Source of the DNA: Orobanche coerulescens
Taxonomy: Eukaryota; Streptophyta; Magnoliopsida; Lamiales; Orobanchaceae
Assembly: GCA_033398695.1 (NCBI GenBank)
Contig: CM065819.1
Span: 5,257,501-5,321,500, forward strand
Length of the DNA stretch: 64,000 nt
Reading direction: 5' to 3'
The notes below the pieces were generated by a model, which did no database searches, was not told where the DNA came from, and saw nothing but the letters and a program-made list of their open reading frames with translations. Position 1 is the stretch's first letter. Each line of letters opens with the position of its first letter. The position numbers were made by a program, and so were the translations under genes. This document shows positions 46,302 through 59,717 of this stretch, piece after piece.

Positions 46302-47405
46302 ATCTCTTCTTAGAACCCTAGTTTCTTGAATTTGGGGTTTTTCCTTGGATTTGTGATTCTTAACCAATCTCATCCGATCGATTGTGTATTTTTGGTTGTC
46401 TTCACCGTAATCTTCTGATTTTGTTAACCGTTCATCGATTTTTATCGCCCGGATCAACGATTCTTTATTGCTTTGAGAACACTTAGATCCTTGTCGTTTT
46501 TAGGATCATTTCGGATTTCGATTAGTGTTATTGATTCGTGGTGATGCTATTTTCGTAGAATTCGTGGGCTGTCGAAGTCTTGATCGTTTTTGGAGGTTCG
46601 AAGGTTGCCCGATCGTGCCCGTTCGTCGTTTCGTCGCTCGTGATACCGAGGCAAGTATCTTGTCCATACGTTTCATGTTTCGTAGGCATAATTATTGATA
46701 AATGATTATATACGAAACCCAATGTTTAATGAACGTAAAAAGGGATCAGTATGTTCTCGATAAATGATGTCTTTCAACGATAATTCGTGTACTTCGTGAA
46801 TATATGTGTTCTCGGAATATGTGTGTTGGTTTTGTATGTTGAAATATGCTATGATCTCTTCTTAGAACCCTAGTTTCTTGAATTTGGTGTTTTTCCTTGG
46901 ATTTGTGATTCTTAACCGATCTCATCCGATCGGTTGTGTATTTTTGGTTGTCTTCACCGTAATCTTCAGATTTTGTTAACCGTTCATCGATTTTTATCGC
47001 CCGGATCAACGATTCTTGATTTCTTTGAGAACACTTAGATCCTTGTCGTTTTTAGGATCGTTTCGGATTTCGATTAGTGTTATTGATTCGTGGTGATGCT
47101 ATTTTCGTAGTATTCGTGGGATGTCGAAGTCTTGATCGTTTTTGGAGGTTCGAAGGTTGCCCAATCGTGCCCGTTCGTCGTTTCGTCGCTCGTGATACCG
47201 AGGCAAGTGTCTTGTCCATACGTTTCATGTTTCGTTGGCGTAATTATTGATAAATGATTATATACGAAACCCAATGTTTAATGAACGTAAAAAGGGATCA
47301 GTATATTCTCGATAAATGATGTCTTTCAACGATAATTCGTGTACTTCGTGAATATATGTGTTCTCGGAATATGTGTGTTGGTTTTGTATGTTGAAAGATG
47401 CTATG
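46302..47405 (+). repeat. 552-bp tandem duplication in the F LTR
   Basis: Copy 1 is 46302-46853 and copy 2 is 46854-47405. Both begin ATCTCTTCTTAGAACCCTAG and differ by scattered substitutions. The truncated right-hand F LTR matches copy 2 (TAGTATTCGTGGGATG). Confidence 0.88.
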
Positions 47406-47639
47406 ATCACTTTGAGTAAGTTTAATAGACCATAATCCTTTGCCGGGGATTACGTAATGTTATGTGTACTTGTTCGGTAAGAACGTGTTGTGTATGATAT
47501 TAGTTGTTACTCATTTGAAAGGGGGTTGTTATGTTTAAGTGTTGCTTGGTTTGATGTTCTGCTCATTGTTATGTGATCGTTGAAAGTGATGTGCCTCCGG
47601 GTAGGATTGTTGAATCTCTGGGATCCATACTTGCTAGTA

Positions 47640-47950
47640 TGGGTCGGGCGTGACCGTAGGGTTATCCAATCCGGGTATGTCTTGTGGGGACTCCTAGGTT
47701 CGGGGCTTGCTAGCCCGATGCCGAGATAACTTGTGGGGTTATCATCGGGTATGTCTTGCGGGGACTCCGAGGTTCGTGGCTTGTTAGCCCGATGCCGGGA
47801 TAACTTATGGTTGTGGTTTGGAATGGTTCTGTGGCTGTTGCCACGAGGACATGTGATTTGGTATGGCTTCCTATTGGGTTATTCACTCGGGTATGTTCTA
47901 CGGGAGCATCTGAGGTTCGTGGCTTGTTAGCACGGGACGCGAATAATCCT
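47640..47950 (+). repeat. Imperfect roughly 72-bp repeats in the F LTR
   Basis: Units of the form CGGGTATGTCTTG(T/C)GGGGA, then CTCC.AGGTTCG.GGCTTG, then .TAGCCCGATGCCG.GATAA, twice in tandem (about 47670-47805) and once more diverged at about 47885-47950. The same tract recurs at 51885-52160. Confidence 0.7.
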
Positions 47951-48737
47951 TAGGAACATGTGTTATGTGATTCGGGTCGTGGACCCTGTGGCTTATGATT
48001 CGGGTTTTGGACCCCGTGTGTTGTGAATTGGGTTGTGAAACCGCATTTTATTATTGGAATCGTATTTTGAAAAGATGATTTTGGGCCATGTCCCTAAGTG
48101 TTTTCGAAGGGTTTGAGAATTCCTTTACTTCAAATGTTTTCAAACTCCCGAGATCATAAAATATTTTGTATGAGATACATGGTTCTATTCCTACCTTTTA
48201 TAAATCAAACTGTTTTGATTAAGTGAATTATCTCGGGAAATATATTCAAGATTATTATATTCTTGAAGCACGTTGTGTATGGCTTGTACTTCTGTTTTAT
48301 ACTTGCACTAGCAAAACAGTGGAGTTTTGCTAACCCCCGAGTATTCGGGGTGGATGTCTCAGACAAGGCCCAGTACTTGTAGGTAGTCAGATCGAATCAC
48401 AGGATCGATACGAAGGATGATGGGAGACGAAGATACTAATCACGTGAAGACCAATTGTAGAGTCGTGTTGGTTATCCCTCCGATGTGTTGTTACCCCGAT
48501 TTATGGGATGTGTATTTGTATTTCAGCCCCTGCGTGGGAATGAGTTTTGGGAAAGAATCTTGTACGTAATGTTGTCTATTGTGTTATGGTAAAAGACCAA
48601 ACCGGTCTAATGGTCCTTTACGTAGCCATGTCGGCATGTGAAGTGATGCATTGTCTTGTATTTAGCCTGGTAGATCCTCGCGGAGAGGGTCTCCGGTGCT
48701 GTAATATTCTCGAGTGGTTTGGGGGTGTTACAGAATA

Positions 48738-48749
48738 TGGTATCGGAGC
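48738..48749 (+). other. Primer-binding site of family F
   Basis: TGGTATCGGAGC, five bases after the LTR; one difference from the element C site. Confidence 0.8.
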
Positions 48750-50287
48750 TTAGGTTGAGGAAACCTAGGCTGTCGGGTTGAGTTGTGTGTTGTCGGGTCT
48801 TGTCTTGTTAGATTTGGTCTGACTGAGTGGTGTCGCGACGCGTCGTCTGAGTTGTCGGTCGTGATTAGTTCGAGGCGCAACCATCATCTTCGTGCGATCT
48901 GTGGATGTAAGTCTCCCTACTTTGTTGTGTCTCGTATTTTACGAGTTTATGTGATTCTGTGTTATTATGTGGAGTTTAATTGTGCCTCGTGAATACTTAC
49001 TCCATACTTTTTTGATTCTCGTATTGTGTTGGAATAAAGAGTAGTACCGGTATGCATGTATATATGTATACATCTTTGTGTGAGATCATTTTTACAGGGA
49101 TGATGTTTTGGACTGGTTACTCAATAAAAGTTTATCAATGTGGTATTTTAAACTTCAAATGTTTTGGGGAAGTCACGTAAATTCTATTTAAAAACATCCT
49201 CCGAGGAGGAAAAATGATTTGATTTTTGTATGATGACCTCGAGACCAAAGATTTTGAGAATTCAAACTACACATATTATATTTTCATCTTGCATTGAAAA
49301 TTTTCAAGATTTGATTTTTAAATGCTTAAACGAGGTCTACCAATAGTTTACTTGAGACATGACTTTCGCCTTCAACTTTCTTTCGGTTAAACGATATGTA
49401 GTGAGAATGTAAATTGTTGGCGTTTGGATTCGTATGTTGTTGTTTATTTGTAACCTTTGGCTTTTGGCATTATTTGGTATATGTTCGTGAATGTGTTGCT
49501 GGATGAGAATAGCTAGCACGCGCTAACGTGGCATGGCTAGCGCACGCTAAGTCTCTGTTAAATCATACCCTAATCGGTCTGAGCAGAAGCTCGGAAACTA
49601 CATTCTGGCCGTAAAGCTAACTTTTGCGATTGTTAGGCTGACCGTTTGAGACCGTACTTTATGTGTGTTGTTCATGAATAACAATTGTTGTGTGTGGTTA
49701 TGTGTAATTTGAACTGTGTTCTTGTCCGCTGCGTGTGTAAAGTCCAAAGTGACTTTTTGGGTACTTTTACCAAATAGTGTGTGTTTCAAAATGACTTTTC
49801 GGGTTTGTAAATTTGAATTATTTCGTTGACCCTTTTTCCTAACTCTTTTGTCGGGTGACTTAACATATATTTTGAAACTATTGAATTTCCGCGTCTACGC
49901 CTTGTAATTCCAAATGGTATTTGATGATGGTATTTGGTATTTGGAAAATGACTTTTGGGGAGTATTTGGAAAGTATTACCGTCATCGGCTTTTTTTTGGC
50001 ATTTTGGAACGTTTTTGAAAATGGTTTTCAACTTGGTGAGTTCCGGCGCGGAAACCATACAGAAAATGATTTTGATATAATGGATTATTTCAATTTCATT
50101 GCATTTATAAATCGCATAACAACGACTTATAAATGAAGATTGTCGAGATAATAGTTTGTATATTGTGCACTAGCCTGAATTAAATCGTAATATGTATATG
50201 ATTGAATGGTGTTTGATTAAAGACGGAGATGTGAATATCTTGCTATGTGTTATGATATTTCGTTGCCATAGGTTGTTATTTGTTAGT
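48750..50287 (+). other. F leader between primer site and gag
   Basis: About 1.5 kb of noncoding DNA without credible ORFs. It contains two further array motifs, TAGCACGCGCTAA and TAGCGCACGCTAA, at about 49513-49549. Confidence 0.6.
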
Positions 50288-51282
50288 ATGCCGAGGGGCA
50301 GAGGTCGTGGTCGTAACCGTGGTGCTGATGGCCACGGGGATCAGATGCGGAATCGAGGGAATGTCCTTGAGAATGATTTTAGTTTGGGTATTGCTACTAT
50401 ATTGCAACAAGTAGCGACTCAGATGACTCAGTTGACCCAGGTGGTTCAACGTAGCATTGATGCGAGTCAGAACGTTGGTGTAAATCAATGGCTTCGCGAG
50501 GTAGTTCGTAGGAACCCCCCTTGATTCTCCGGTGCTGCGGATGCATTGGGCTGGGATGGTTGGATTTTCCAGTTGGGAAATATTTTCGAGGCTGTCGGAT
50601 GTCCTGAAGAGCGGAAGGTACCTATCGCTCAGTACCTTCTCGACAAAGATGCCGCTAATTGGTGGGAAGCTGTTAAACCTCGTGATCGTGATGTCACGTG
50701 GGCGGAGTTCCAAGCATTTATGGAAGCTGAGTTCTGTCCAAAACCGATTAGAAAGCAGAGGATTCGCTAGTTCTACTTGGCAGAACCGCAAGCTATATCG
50801 GTGTCGCAAGCTATCATCGATTATAGCAAACAACTCAGTTATGTGCGATACCAGGTGAGAACCGAGGAAGAGAGAATCCTTCACTTTGACAGACGGATGA
50901 AGCCGGATATTCACGTGTATATGTCGGGATTCAATTGCACCTCGTTGAGGGACTATCAAGATCGAGCATTAGCCCGTGAACTAGCTTCGTTATCGTCGGA
51001 GCGTGTGCCCGAGTCGAAGAAGCAGAGGAAGTCCGATGACCGTATGGACGGTGCAGGAGTTGGTGTTTCTAGTTTTCAATGTCATAGCCTTTCCGCTGTG
51101 AAGCTCCATCGCTCGATGCGTGGAACTGAGAGTTCCAAGTCGTCTGCTCTGACTCCTGGTAAAGCCAGGAGATGTTTTAACTGTAATGTGGCGGTACATG
51201 TTCGTGCACATTGTCCTTCTCCGCCAATAACGTGTTACAGGTGCGGACTCGAGGGACACCGAGTTCAGTTTTGCGAGATGGA
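50288..51282 (+). pseudogene. F-family gag, right copy, with two nonsense changes and a 3' deletion junction
   Basis: ATG 50288 starts MPRGRGRGRNRG, the N-terminus missing from the left copy. A TGA at 50522-50524 replaces Arg (TCGA in the left copy reads TTGA here). A TAG at 50768-50770 replaces Glu. Both knuckles are kept. Directly after CGLEGHRVQFCEM the DNA jumps into the middle of the F LTR, so the stop, spacer, polypurine tract and first part of the 3' LTR are deleted. Confidence 0.85.
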
Positions 51283-52816
51283 TTTCGATTAGTGTTATTG
51301 ATTCGTGGTGATGCTATTTTCGTAGTATTCGTGGGATGTCGAAGTCTTGATCGTTTTTGGAGGTTCGAAGGTTGCCCAATCGTGCCCGTTCGTCGTTTTG
51401 TCGCTCGTGATACCGAGGCAAGTGTCTTGTCCATACGTTTCATGTTTCGTAGGCGTAATTATTGATAAATGATTATATACGAAACCCAATGTTTAATGAA
51501 CGTAAAAAGGGATCAGTATATTCTCGATAAATGATGTCTTTCAACGATAATTCGTGTACTTCGTGAATATATGTGTTCTCGGAATATGTGTGTTGGTTTT
51601 GTATGTTGAAAGATGCTATGATCACTTTGAGTAAGTTTAATAGACCATAATCCTTTGCCGGGGATTACGTAATGTTATGTGTACTTGTTCGGTAAGAACG
51701 TGTTGCGTATGATATTAGTTGTTACTCATTTGAAAGGGGGTTGTTATGTTTAAGTGTTGCTTGGTTTGATGTTCTGCTCATTGTTATGTGATCGTTGAAA
51801 GTGATGTGCCTCCGGGTAGGATTGTTGAATCTCTGGGATCCATACTTGCTAGTATGGGTCGGGCGTGACCGTAGGGTTATCCAATCCGGGTATGTCTTGC
51901 GGGGACTCCTAGGTTCGGGGCTTGCTAGCCCGATGCCGAGATAACTTGTGGGGTTATCATCGGGTATGTCTTGCGGGGACTCCGAGGTTCATGGCTTGTT
52001 AGCCCGATGCTGGGATAACTTATGGTTGTGGTTTGGAATGGTTCTGTGGCTGTTGCCACGAGGACATGTGATTTGGTATGGCTTCCTATTGGGTTATTCA
52101 CTCGGGTATGTTCTACGGGAGCATCTGAGGTTCGTGGCTTGTTAGCACGGGACGCGAATAATCCTTAGGAACATGTGTTATGTGATTCGGGTCGTGGACC
52201 CTGTGGCTTATGATTCGGGTTTTGGACCCCGTGTGTTGTGAATTGGGTTGTGAAACCGCATTTTATTATTGGAATCGTATTTTGAAAAGATGATTTTGGG
52301 CCATGTCCCTAAGTGTTTTCGAAGGGTTTGAGAATTCCTTTACTTCAAATGTTTTCAAACTCCCGAGATCATAAAATATTTTGTATGAGATACATGGTTC
52401 TATTCCTACCTTTTATAAATCAAACTGTTTTGATTAAGTGAATTATCTCGGGAAATATATTCAAGATTATTATATTCTTGAAGCACGTTGTGTATGGCTT
52501 GTACTGCTTTATACTTGCACTAGCAAAACAAAGGAGTTTGCTAACCCCGAGTATTCGGGGTGGATGTCTCAGACATTGCGTCAGTACTTGCGGAAGCAGT
52601 GGGAGCGAATCACAGGATCGATACGAAGGATGATGGGAGACAAAGATACTAATCACGTGAAGACCAATTGTAGAGTCATGTTGGTTATCCCTCCGATGTG
52701 TTGTTACCCCGATTTATGGGATGTGTATTTGTATTTCAGCCCCTGCGTGGGAATGAGTTTTGGGAAAGAATCTTGTACGTAATGTTGTGTATTGTGTTAT
52801 GGTAAAAGACCAAATC
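51283..52816 (+). mobile_element. 5'-truncated F LTR, first part
   Basis: Matches 47069 onward of the full LTR almost base for base, up to ...GGTAAAAGACCAAATC, where element E inserts. The remainder is 61822-61950. Confidence 0.88.
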
Positions 52817-54887
52817 TGTAACACCCTCAATATATTCGAGGTATATTACAGCGCCGTGAATCCCTATATGGGACCCACCAGGCTGAACAGCATCATACTC
52901 ATCGACTCACATAAACGACAGAACAATACCATGTCATAAAGACGTAAAACCGAACAATCCACCCGGTTCAACCGGTCAATATAACATCATCATCCAACAC
53001 AACATAATGAGCAACAATACAATTCAAACGAACAAGGACCCCTTAAGTACTCGAGTATAACTATTAGTTCAAAACCACAAAAGACAAAAAGGTAAAAGAC
53101 ACTAAAACATCACTCGTGCACCATCATCACGCACGGCCATCATCCGTGCATCGTCCAGCCCATTGCCTCGATGAACGACTGAAATTCATAAAATGAATTT
53201 CCCAAAACGGGTCCCCGAGAGGGGTTAGCAATTACGCTAGTACAAGTAACCAAATGAACAATTAACATCTTAAACATATAGTAATGCATTCCATCAAGAA
53301 ATCAAAGTTTCAAAAACAAAAAAATCCTGAAATGCCAATGATCAAACCACATTTCTAAAATGCACCACAATTAACCGCGGACCCACGGCTTCGTGGATCC
53401 CTGCCGAGACCCCGTCGGATCTAACCCACGGTGGTTAAAAGCAAGCTCGCGGTCCAACAGCTTCGTGGTTCCATACCTAGTCCCGGTCGAGTCTAACCCG
53501 TAGTGAGCATACACTCACACAGCTTCTCATACAAAACTACTATGTCAAGACCGTAAGTTCATAAGGATACTTGCCTCGATTAATTAGACGATGACACGAA
53601 CGGAACGGAAGAGTTGAACACGACCGCAAGGAACCGCGGAAATGAACCTAACGATTTGAACAGACAATCACAACCACTTCTAAACGATTATGGAAATGGA
53701 ATACTCCTGAAAACCCGCCTACGATTCATGTATATTCGTATATAAACAACAACGAGGGCGACCACAACCGAACCCTCTCGATTCCGTAAAAATCACGAAA
53801 TATACCATGAATCCGTAGGGAAACTAAGAATACCAACAAGAATAATCATATTCATCATGAATCCATCAACGAAACGGAACGGATCGGAAAAAAATCCCAA
53901 AACCCCCAAATTATCCAAAAGTAGGGTTCTAAGAGATTACCTTGGATTTAGGATGAGAAACACAAGTGGATGATGTTAGTCTTACACCAAGAACTCAAGC
54001 ACAAGAATCTCTGGAGTGATTGGAAGAAGAAAATCGCCTCAAATCGCCTCGGAGTCGCTCGCCGCGGAAGGAGGAGAGAAATGAAAAGCGTGATTATCTC
54101 GGCCAACTCCTGGTTTATATAGCGGGAGTGTTAGCGCACGCTAAGACCTCAAGGTTAGCGTGCGCTAACGGGATAGGTTACCAACCCTCCCGTTAGCGTC
54201 CGAGTCCGAAGCTGTGGTTTTTCCGTTAGCGTGCGCTACCATGCATGTGTAGCGTGCGCTAATAGCCTATCGGTAGCGCGCTATCGACCAATAGCGTGCG
54301 CTACTCGAACATCACCGAGTCCAAAGAGCTAACCGCCCAAACCTCACTCGACCCAAGCGTGCGCTACCTATACCAGCAGAGCGTGCGCTAACTAGCATCC
54401 GATTGAGCTCGGTAGTAACCGCCCGATCGACAAATACACTAGCGCGCTGCCATCAACAACTTAACGCGCGCTAGTTTCCCGACATTAGCGTGCGCTAGAC
54501 ACGATAGCGTGCGCTAATCCGATAGTCCAGAGGCCTGGGAGTTAAACTGCCACTCCCAGGGCTAAATCGTTAGCGTGCGCTACGAATTAAACGTAGCGTG
54601 CGCTACTAATAGATTTCTAGCGTGCGCTATACAGGAAATTTAGCGTGCGCTAGATACGAATATAAACGACCCAAAATACCGGATTATGAACGAAACGTCA
54701 AACGGAACACCTCAAAACGCATCATAGCATAGAATGAATCCACGGCAACCTAAACGACGGTTCCGCACAACAATTACGAATCGATCAAAAGGCAACGGAA
54801 AAGTCACATCAAGGATACACGAGAGTCACTAAAATCGAGAATTACACCTAAATACAATTACAAGGGAAAGAAAATGCGGATATTACA
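52817..54887 (-). mobile_element. 3' LTR of element E
   Basis: 2071 bp. U3 repeat array at about 54130-54656. The TATA palindrome seen in the other LTR is degraded here (CTCCTGG...GCGGGAG, 54108-54129). Confidence 0.9.
54130..54656 (-). repeat. Array of TAGCGTGCGCTA repeats in the E 3' LTR
   Basis: About eighteen copies (TAGCGTGCGCTA, the reverse complement of TAGCGCACGCTA), with a few copies shortened to TAGCGCGCTA. Confidence 0.9.
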
Positions 54888-54903
54888 TTCTACCCTCTAA
54901 AAA
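54888..54903 (-). other. Polypurine tract of element E
   Basis: On the minus strand TATTTTTAGAGGGTAGAA, adjoining the LTR. Confidence 0.7.
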
Positions 54904-54920
54904 TAAGTTTCGTCCGAAAC

Positions 54921-57900
54921 TTAAGGAACAAACAACTCGGGGTACCTAGCACGCATGCTATCCCTGTTTCCCAAGTTGCCTCCTCGACACCGTGTCTCGA
55001 CCACCGCACCTTGACCAAAGGTATGGTCTTATGCCTCAATCGTTTCTCACGATGCTCCAAAATCTTCAAAGGGCGCTCTTGAAGGTAACATCTTCGGCGA
55101 CATCAATCTCTCCATAATCGATGATGTGACTAGGATCCGGACATATTTCCTCAACCGGGAAACATGGAAAACGCTATGAACATGACTCAAGGCGCCGAGG
55201 TAACGCCAAACGGTATGCCAACCCACCTACTCGCTCGAGGATCTCGAAGGGGCCGATAAATCTCGACTCAACTTCCTTTCTTCCCGAAACGAAAACTCCC
55301 TTCGTCGGCGACACCTTTAGCAAAACATGGTCTCCCACCTCGAATTCCAAAGGTCGACGACGGATGTCGGCATACGACTGGTCGACTCGGCGATCAACAT
55401 CCGTTCCCGAATTAACTCTATCTTCCTCCTCGTCTCTAAAACGACATCCGGCTCGGTCCCGACCAAATCGGACGCTTCATTCCAACAAATCGGTGATCGA
55501 CATCGCCGCCCGTAAAGTGCCTCATACGGTGCCATCCGATCGACGCGTGCCAACCGTTGTTGTACGTGAATTCGATCGGCAAATGTTCCTCCCCACTACT
55601 ACTCCAATCGAGAGCACAGCACGTAACAAGTCCTCGAATGTCCTGGATAGTGCGTTCCAACCGTCCATCCGATCGGGATGAAAAGAGGTACTCAAATGCA
55701 ACCGGTACCCAACGCCTTGTGCACCGCCCGCGAAGTGCGATACAAACGGCCGTCACGATCCGAAACAATAGACTTTGAGTACCGTGAAGTCTCACGATCT
55801 CGCGCAATAAACACACGAGCTACTTCTCCGGCCCCAAGTGTCCTTGATGCCCGTAAAATGTGCCGACTTGGTCGCGATCAACAATCACCCATACCATATT
55901 CATGCCCGACCTCGATCTCGGCAAACTCGTAACGAAATCCATCGATATATCTTCCCATTTCCATTCCTAACGGGAAGTGACTGCAATAACCCAGCCGGTC
56001 TCTGGTGCTCGATTTTGACCTGCTGACAAGTCAAACATCTCGCTACAAACCGTGCGACCTCATCCTTCATATCATTCCACCAGAAATTTCTCCTCAGGTC
56101 CTTGTACATCTTACTCGTACCAGGATGAACGGAATAAGGTGTAGCATGGGCCTCCCGTAAAATACTCTGCCTCAACTCTGAGTCGTTCGGCACACAAAGC
56201 CGACTCTGGAATCTCAAAACACCATCCTCGTGAATCACAAATCCAGGAGACTTTCCTTTAAGAACGTTCTCTCGGATTTGAGTAATCATCGGATCCTCTA
56301 ACTGCTTCAGCTTAATTTCATCGATCAAAGACGACGAAATCTCTAAAGCACGAAGTTGCCCGACGGCTCCCGGCAACAAGACCTCAACATCTAACTCGAT
56401 CAAAGCCCTCCGAAGCTCAGACTGAGATGTAAGGATCTCAAGCGTTCGCAACGCAACTGGTTTCCAACTCAAGGCATCGGCCACAACGTTCGCCTTGCCC
56501 GGATGATAAAGAATTTCGAGGTCATAATCCTTAATCAACTCTAACCACCTCCTCTGCCTCATATTCAACTCTCGCTGAGTAAATATGTATTTCAGACTTT
56601 TATGATCAGTAAAAATCTGACATGCAGAGCCGAAAAGATAGTGACGCCAAATCTTGAGCGCAAAAACGACTGCCGCTAACTCTAGATCATGAGTAGGGTA
56701 GTTCAACTCATACGGCCTCAATTGTCTCGACGCATAGGCAATGGTCTTGCCGTGCTGCATCAACACGCACCCAAGTCCCTGACCCGAAGCATCGCTATAA
56801 ACGGCAAAACCCTCGTTGCCACATGGCAACGCCAAAATCGGCTGAAGTCAAACGCTTCTTCGCTCCTCAAAACTCGATCGCCTCTCGTCACCTGCACGAA
56901 CCTCTCGGATTTCTCGAGCAATCTGCGTAAGTGGTCGAGCTAGTTTCGAGAAACCCTCGACGAACCTACGATAGTAGCCACTAAACCCAAGAAACTACGG
57001 AGCTCCTTCACATTCTTGGGCGGTTCCCAATCCAATACGGCCTCAATCTTCTGCGGATCCACACGAACCCCCTACCGAAATCACGTGACCTAAAAACATC
57101 ACTTCCTTCAGCCAGAACTCACATTTCGAGAACTTTGCATAGAGTTGCTCGGTCCTTAAAATGTCCAACACTATCCGCAAATGATGGGCATGCTCTTCCT
57201 CATTCCTAGAATAAACAAGAATATCAATCATAAAGACGACGACGCACTTATCCAAATACTCGATAAAAACTTTGTTCATCAATTGCATGAACACCGCCGG
57301 CGCATTAGTTAACCCGAAGGGCATGACTACGAACTCATAATGTCCGTACCTCGTCCGAAAGGCTGTTTTCGGCACATCGGACTCTCTCACCCGGAGCTGA
57401 TAGTATCCCGATTTCAAATCAATTTTCGAGAATACCGCAGCTCCCTGCAACTGATCGAACAAGTCATCAATTCTCGGCAAAGGATACTTGTTCTTGATGG
57501 TCACTTTGTTTAGTTCGCGATAGTCGATACACAAACGTAGTGAACCATCCTTCTTCCGCACAAACAGGACCGGTGCGCCCCAAGGCGAGGCGCTCGGTCG
57601 AACATACCCCGACTCAAGAAGCTCACTCAACTGCTTCTTCAACTCTGCCATCTCTGAAGGTGCCATGCGGTAGGGCGCCTTCGAAATAGGAGCCGCACCC
57701 GGCTCTAACTCTATAGCAAACTCAATCTCACGATCCGGTGGCAATCCCGGTAACTCGTCAGGAAATACATCAGGAAACTCATTAACGATCGGAATCGACG
57801 AAAGCTCGACTCCACCATCCTCCGCCTTCAAGGCGTAGCACCAATATCCAGTACACCCCTTTAGCAGGAGTCTCCTCGCCTTCAAGGCGTTAATAACGAG

Positions 57901-59483
57901 TTTCTGGTTCCCCCTCTTTCGCCCGGCGAAAGAGTGCTCGGTGCCATCATCGGCCAACATGGTGATGATTCTCGTGCGGTAGTTCATGATTGCACCATGC
58001 CGCTCGAGCCAATCATCACCAAGAATCAAATCCTCACCCTCGATACTCACAACAATAAGATTAGAGGGCCAAGTCCTCTCACAAATAAGCACAGAATAGT
58101 CTCGAACCTCCTGATCACCAACGATCCTATCACCGCTAGGAAGCTTAACGATGAAGGGTTCACAAGGCGTCAAACGGTCGAGATTCAAACGGCGCACACA
58201 ATCCAGAGATATGAACGAATGCGTAGCACCAGAATCGAAAAGCACACCGACAGATGAGAAAGAATATAAACGGTACTGCCGCTACGTGAGCCGCTGGATC
58301 ATCGGCTCTCCGCATCTCATAGACACGCGGTGGGCGGAGCCGACACCGAAGCTCCCCTTAGAGGGCTGACTCGACCTCTCCCCGACTAGCACTCGGCGGA
58401 GACCGGGAACAAACGATCCTCGATTCACACTTGGTTCCCTAGGCTGGAATGGAAGCCCGGCACCAAGAATTTTCTCTCTCGGCACAAAGCACCTTGTGAC
58501 CCGACCGCCACACCGATTACACGCCAAAGGGTTCGGACAAACACGACCGATGTGGCCCGTCGACCACAATTGAAACACTTCACATCACGATAAGGAGCAC
58601 TGGTAGTTCCACGAGGACCCCAGTGAACGAGCTGGACCACCGCCGGCGGGAAGTTAGCAGATTGGGATCTCTGTGACCCCCACTCTTGTGGCCCGAAAAG
58701 TTCCCAGCGGACTTCTGCTTCTTACTCGCGGGCCGCCTCACTCGCCGTCACCGACATATCATAAGCAAGGGCCCTACTCGATAATCCTTCAATGTAGTGC
58801 ATACGAGCCCCGACATATAGTCCCGAATCGGCAACTTCATCCGTCTGGAGAAATGGAAAATCTTGTCACTCTCCTCGACAACTTGGGTCTTCACATAACC
58901 CAACTCCTTGTTAAAATCGGCAATGGCTTGAGCTACGGGGATATCCCGTGGTTGAGCATCATAAAAGCATGTACCCGAGCTCGTCCGATCGCCACGGCAA
59001 TATTGATCTCCATCAACTCTTGAAACTCACCCACGAAGCAAGATGGTCTTTGGGCCCAACGGCCTCCCACCACCCAGTAGCGCCCCGGTGAGAAAGTATT
59101 GAGCAATAGGAACTCTACCTTCTGGGACGCTTAGTGGCAACGAAGACCTTAGACATCTCCTTGATCCACCCTTCCACCCAATCGGGTCCGAAGCTCCCGA
59201 ACCGAGGAGGATGCATCTTGATGACATCTTGGAGCCAACGGTCCGCTCCGCCCGATTAGCATGGGCTTGATCCGGTTCAACCGCCTGAGCTATTGCCGCC
59301 ATTTGGTTCACCATCTGCATAACGGCCGCAATACCAAGATCGGCACGCTCCGAGAAGAAGCATGGCTATGACGGTCGCCAGATCGCGGCCTCAAGATCGT
59401 GACGTGGCCGCCCCACCGGCTGCCCCACGTCCCCGGCCGCGTCCACGACCACGACCGCGACCACGACCTCTTCCAGCATCCAT
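54921..59483 (-). pseudogene. Element E gag-pol pseudogene with many small indels
   Basis: ATG at 59483 (minus strand) begins MDAGRGRGRGRGRG. The frame is soon lost and gag survives only in pieces. Protease-RT is open at 57043-58245: FDSGATHSF at the start, [17 protein letters not shown], and GYYQLR. The catalytic FIDD reads FMID, so one Asp is gone. RNase H and the integrase N-terminal zinc region ([15 protein letters not shown]...CLTCQQVK) are open at 55900-56835. The integrase core, tail and chromodomain (to a TAA at 54921-54923) are cut by frequent one- to four-base gaps relative to element A, its closest relative here. Confidence 0.85.
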
Positions 59484-59705
59484 ACTGGAGTTAAATAAGT
59501 AGCAAAAGCCATACGAGGATCAGTACAAGAAAAGAACAATTACAAGTCGAGAATCAAGGGTACGATACAAGGAATTAATGAACAGAGGAAGGAAAAACTT
59601 ACGGACACTGGTAGTACCGGAATCATGGCAGCGTGACGATGATGTGCAAAACCAAACACCACAAGACCCAATAAACCAACAAGCCTAGGTATCCATAAAC
59701 CTAGA

Positions 59706-59717
59706 GCTCTGATACCA
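59706..59717 (-). other. Primer-binding site of element E
   Basis: On the minus strand TGGTATCAGAGC, five bases from the 5' LTR end. Confidence 0.85.

Larger units (their letters stand above)
45579..48732 (+). mobile_element. Full-length LTR of family F
   Basis: 3154 bp, TGTAATACCC...GGGGTGTTACA. It is followed by a tRNA-Met primer site, so it serves as the 5' LTR of the right-hand unit and the 3' LTR of the left-hand gag. Inside: palindrome array 45745-46110, TATA palindrome 46123-46142, a 552-bp tandem duplication, and about 72-bp repeats at 47640-47950. Confidence 0.85.
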
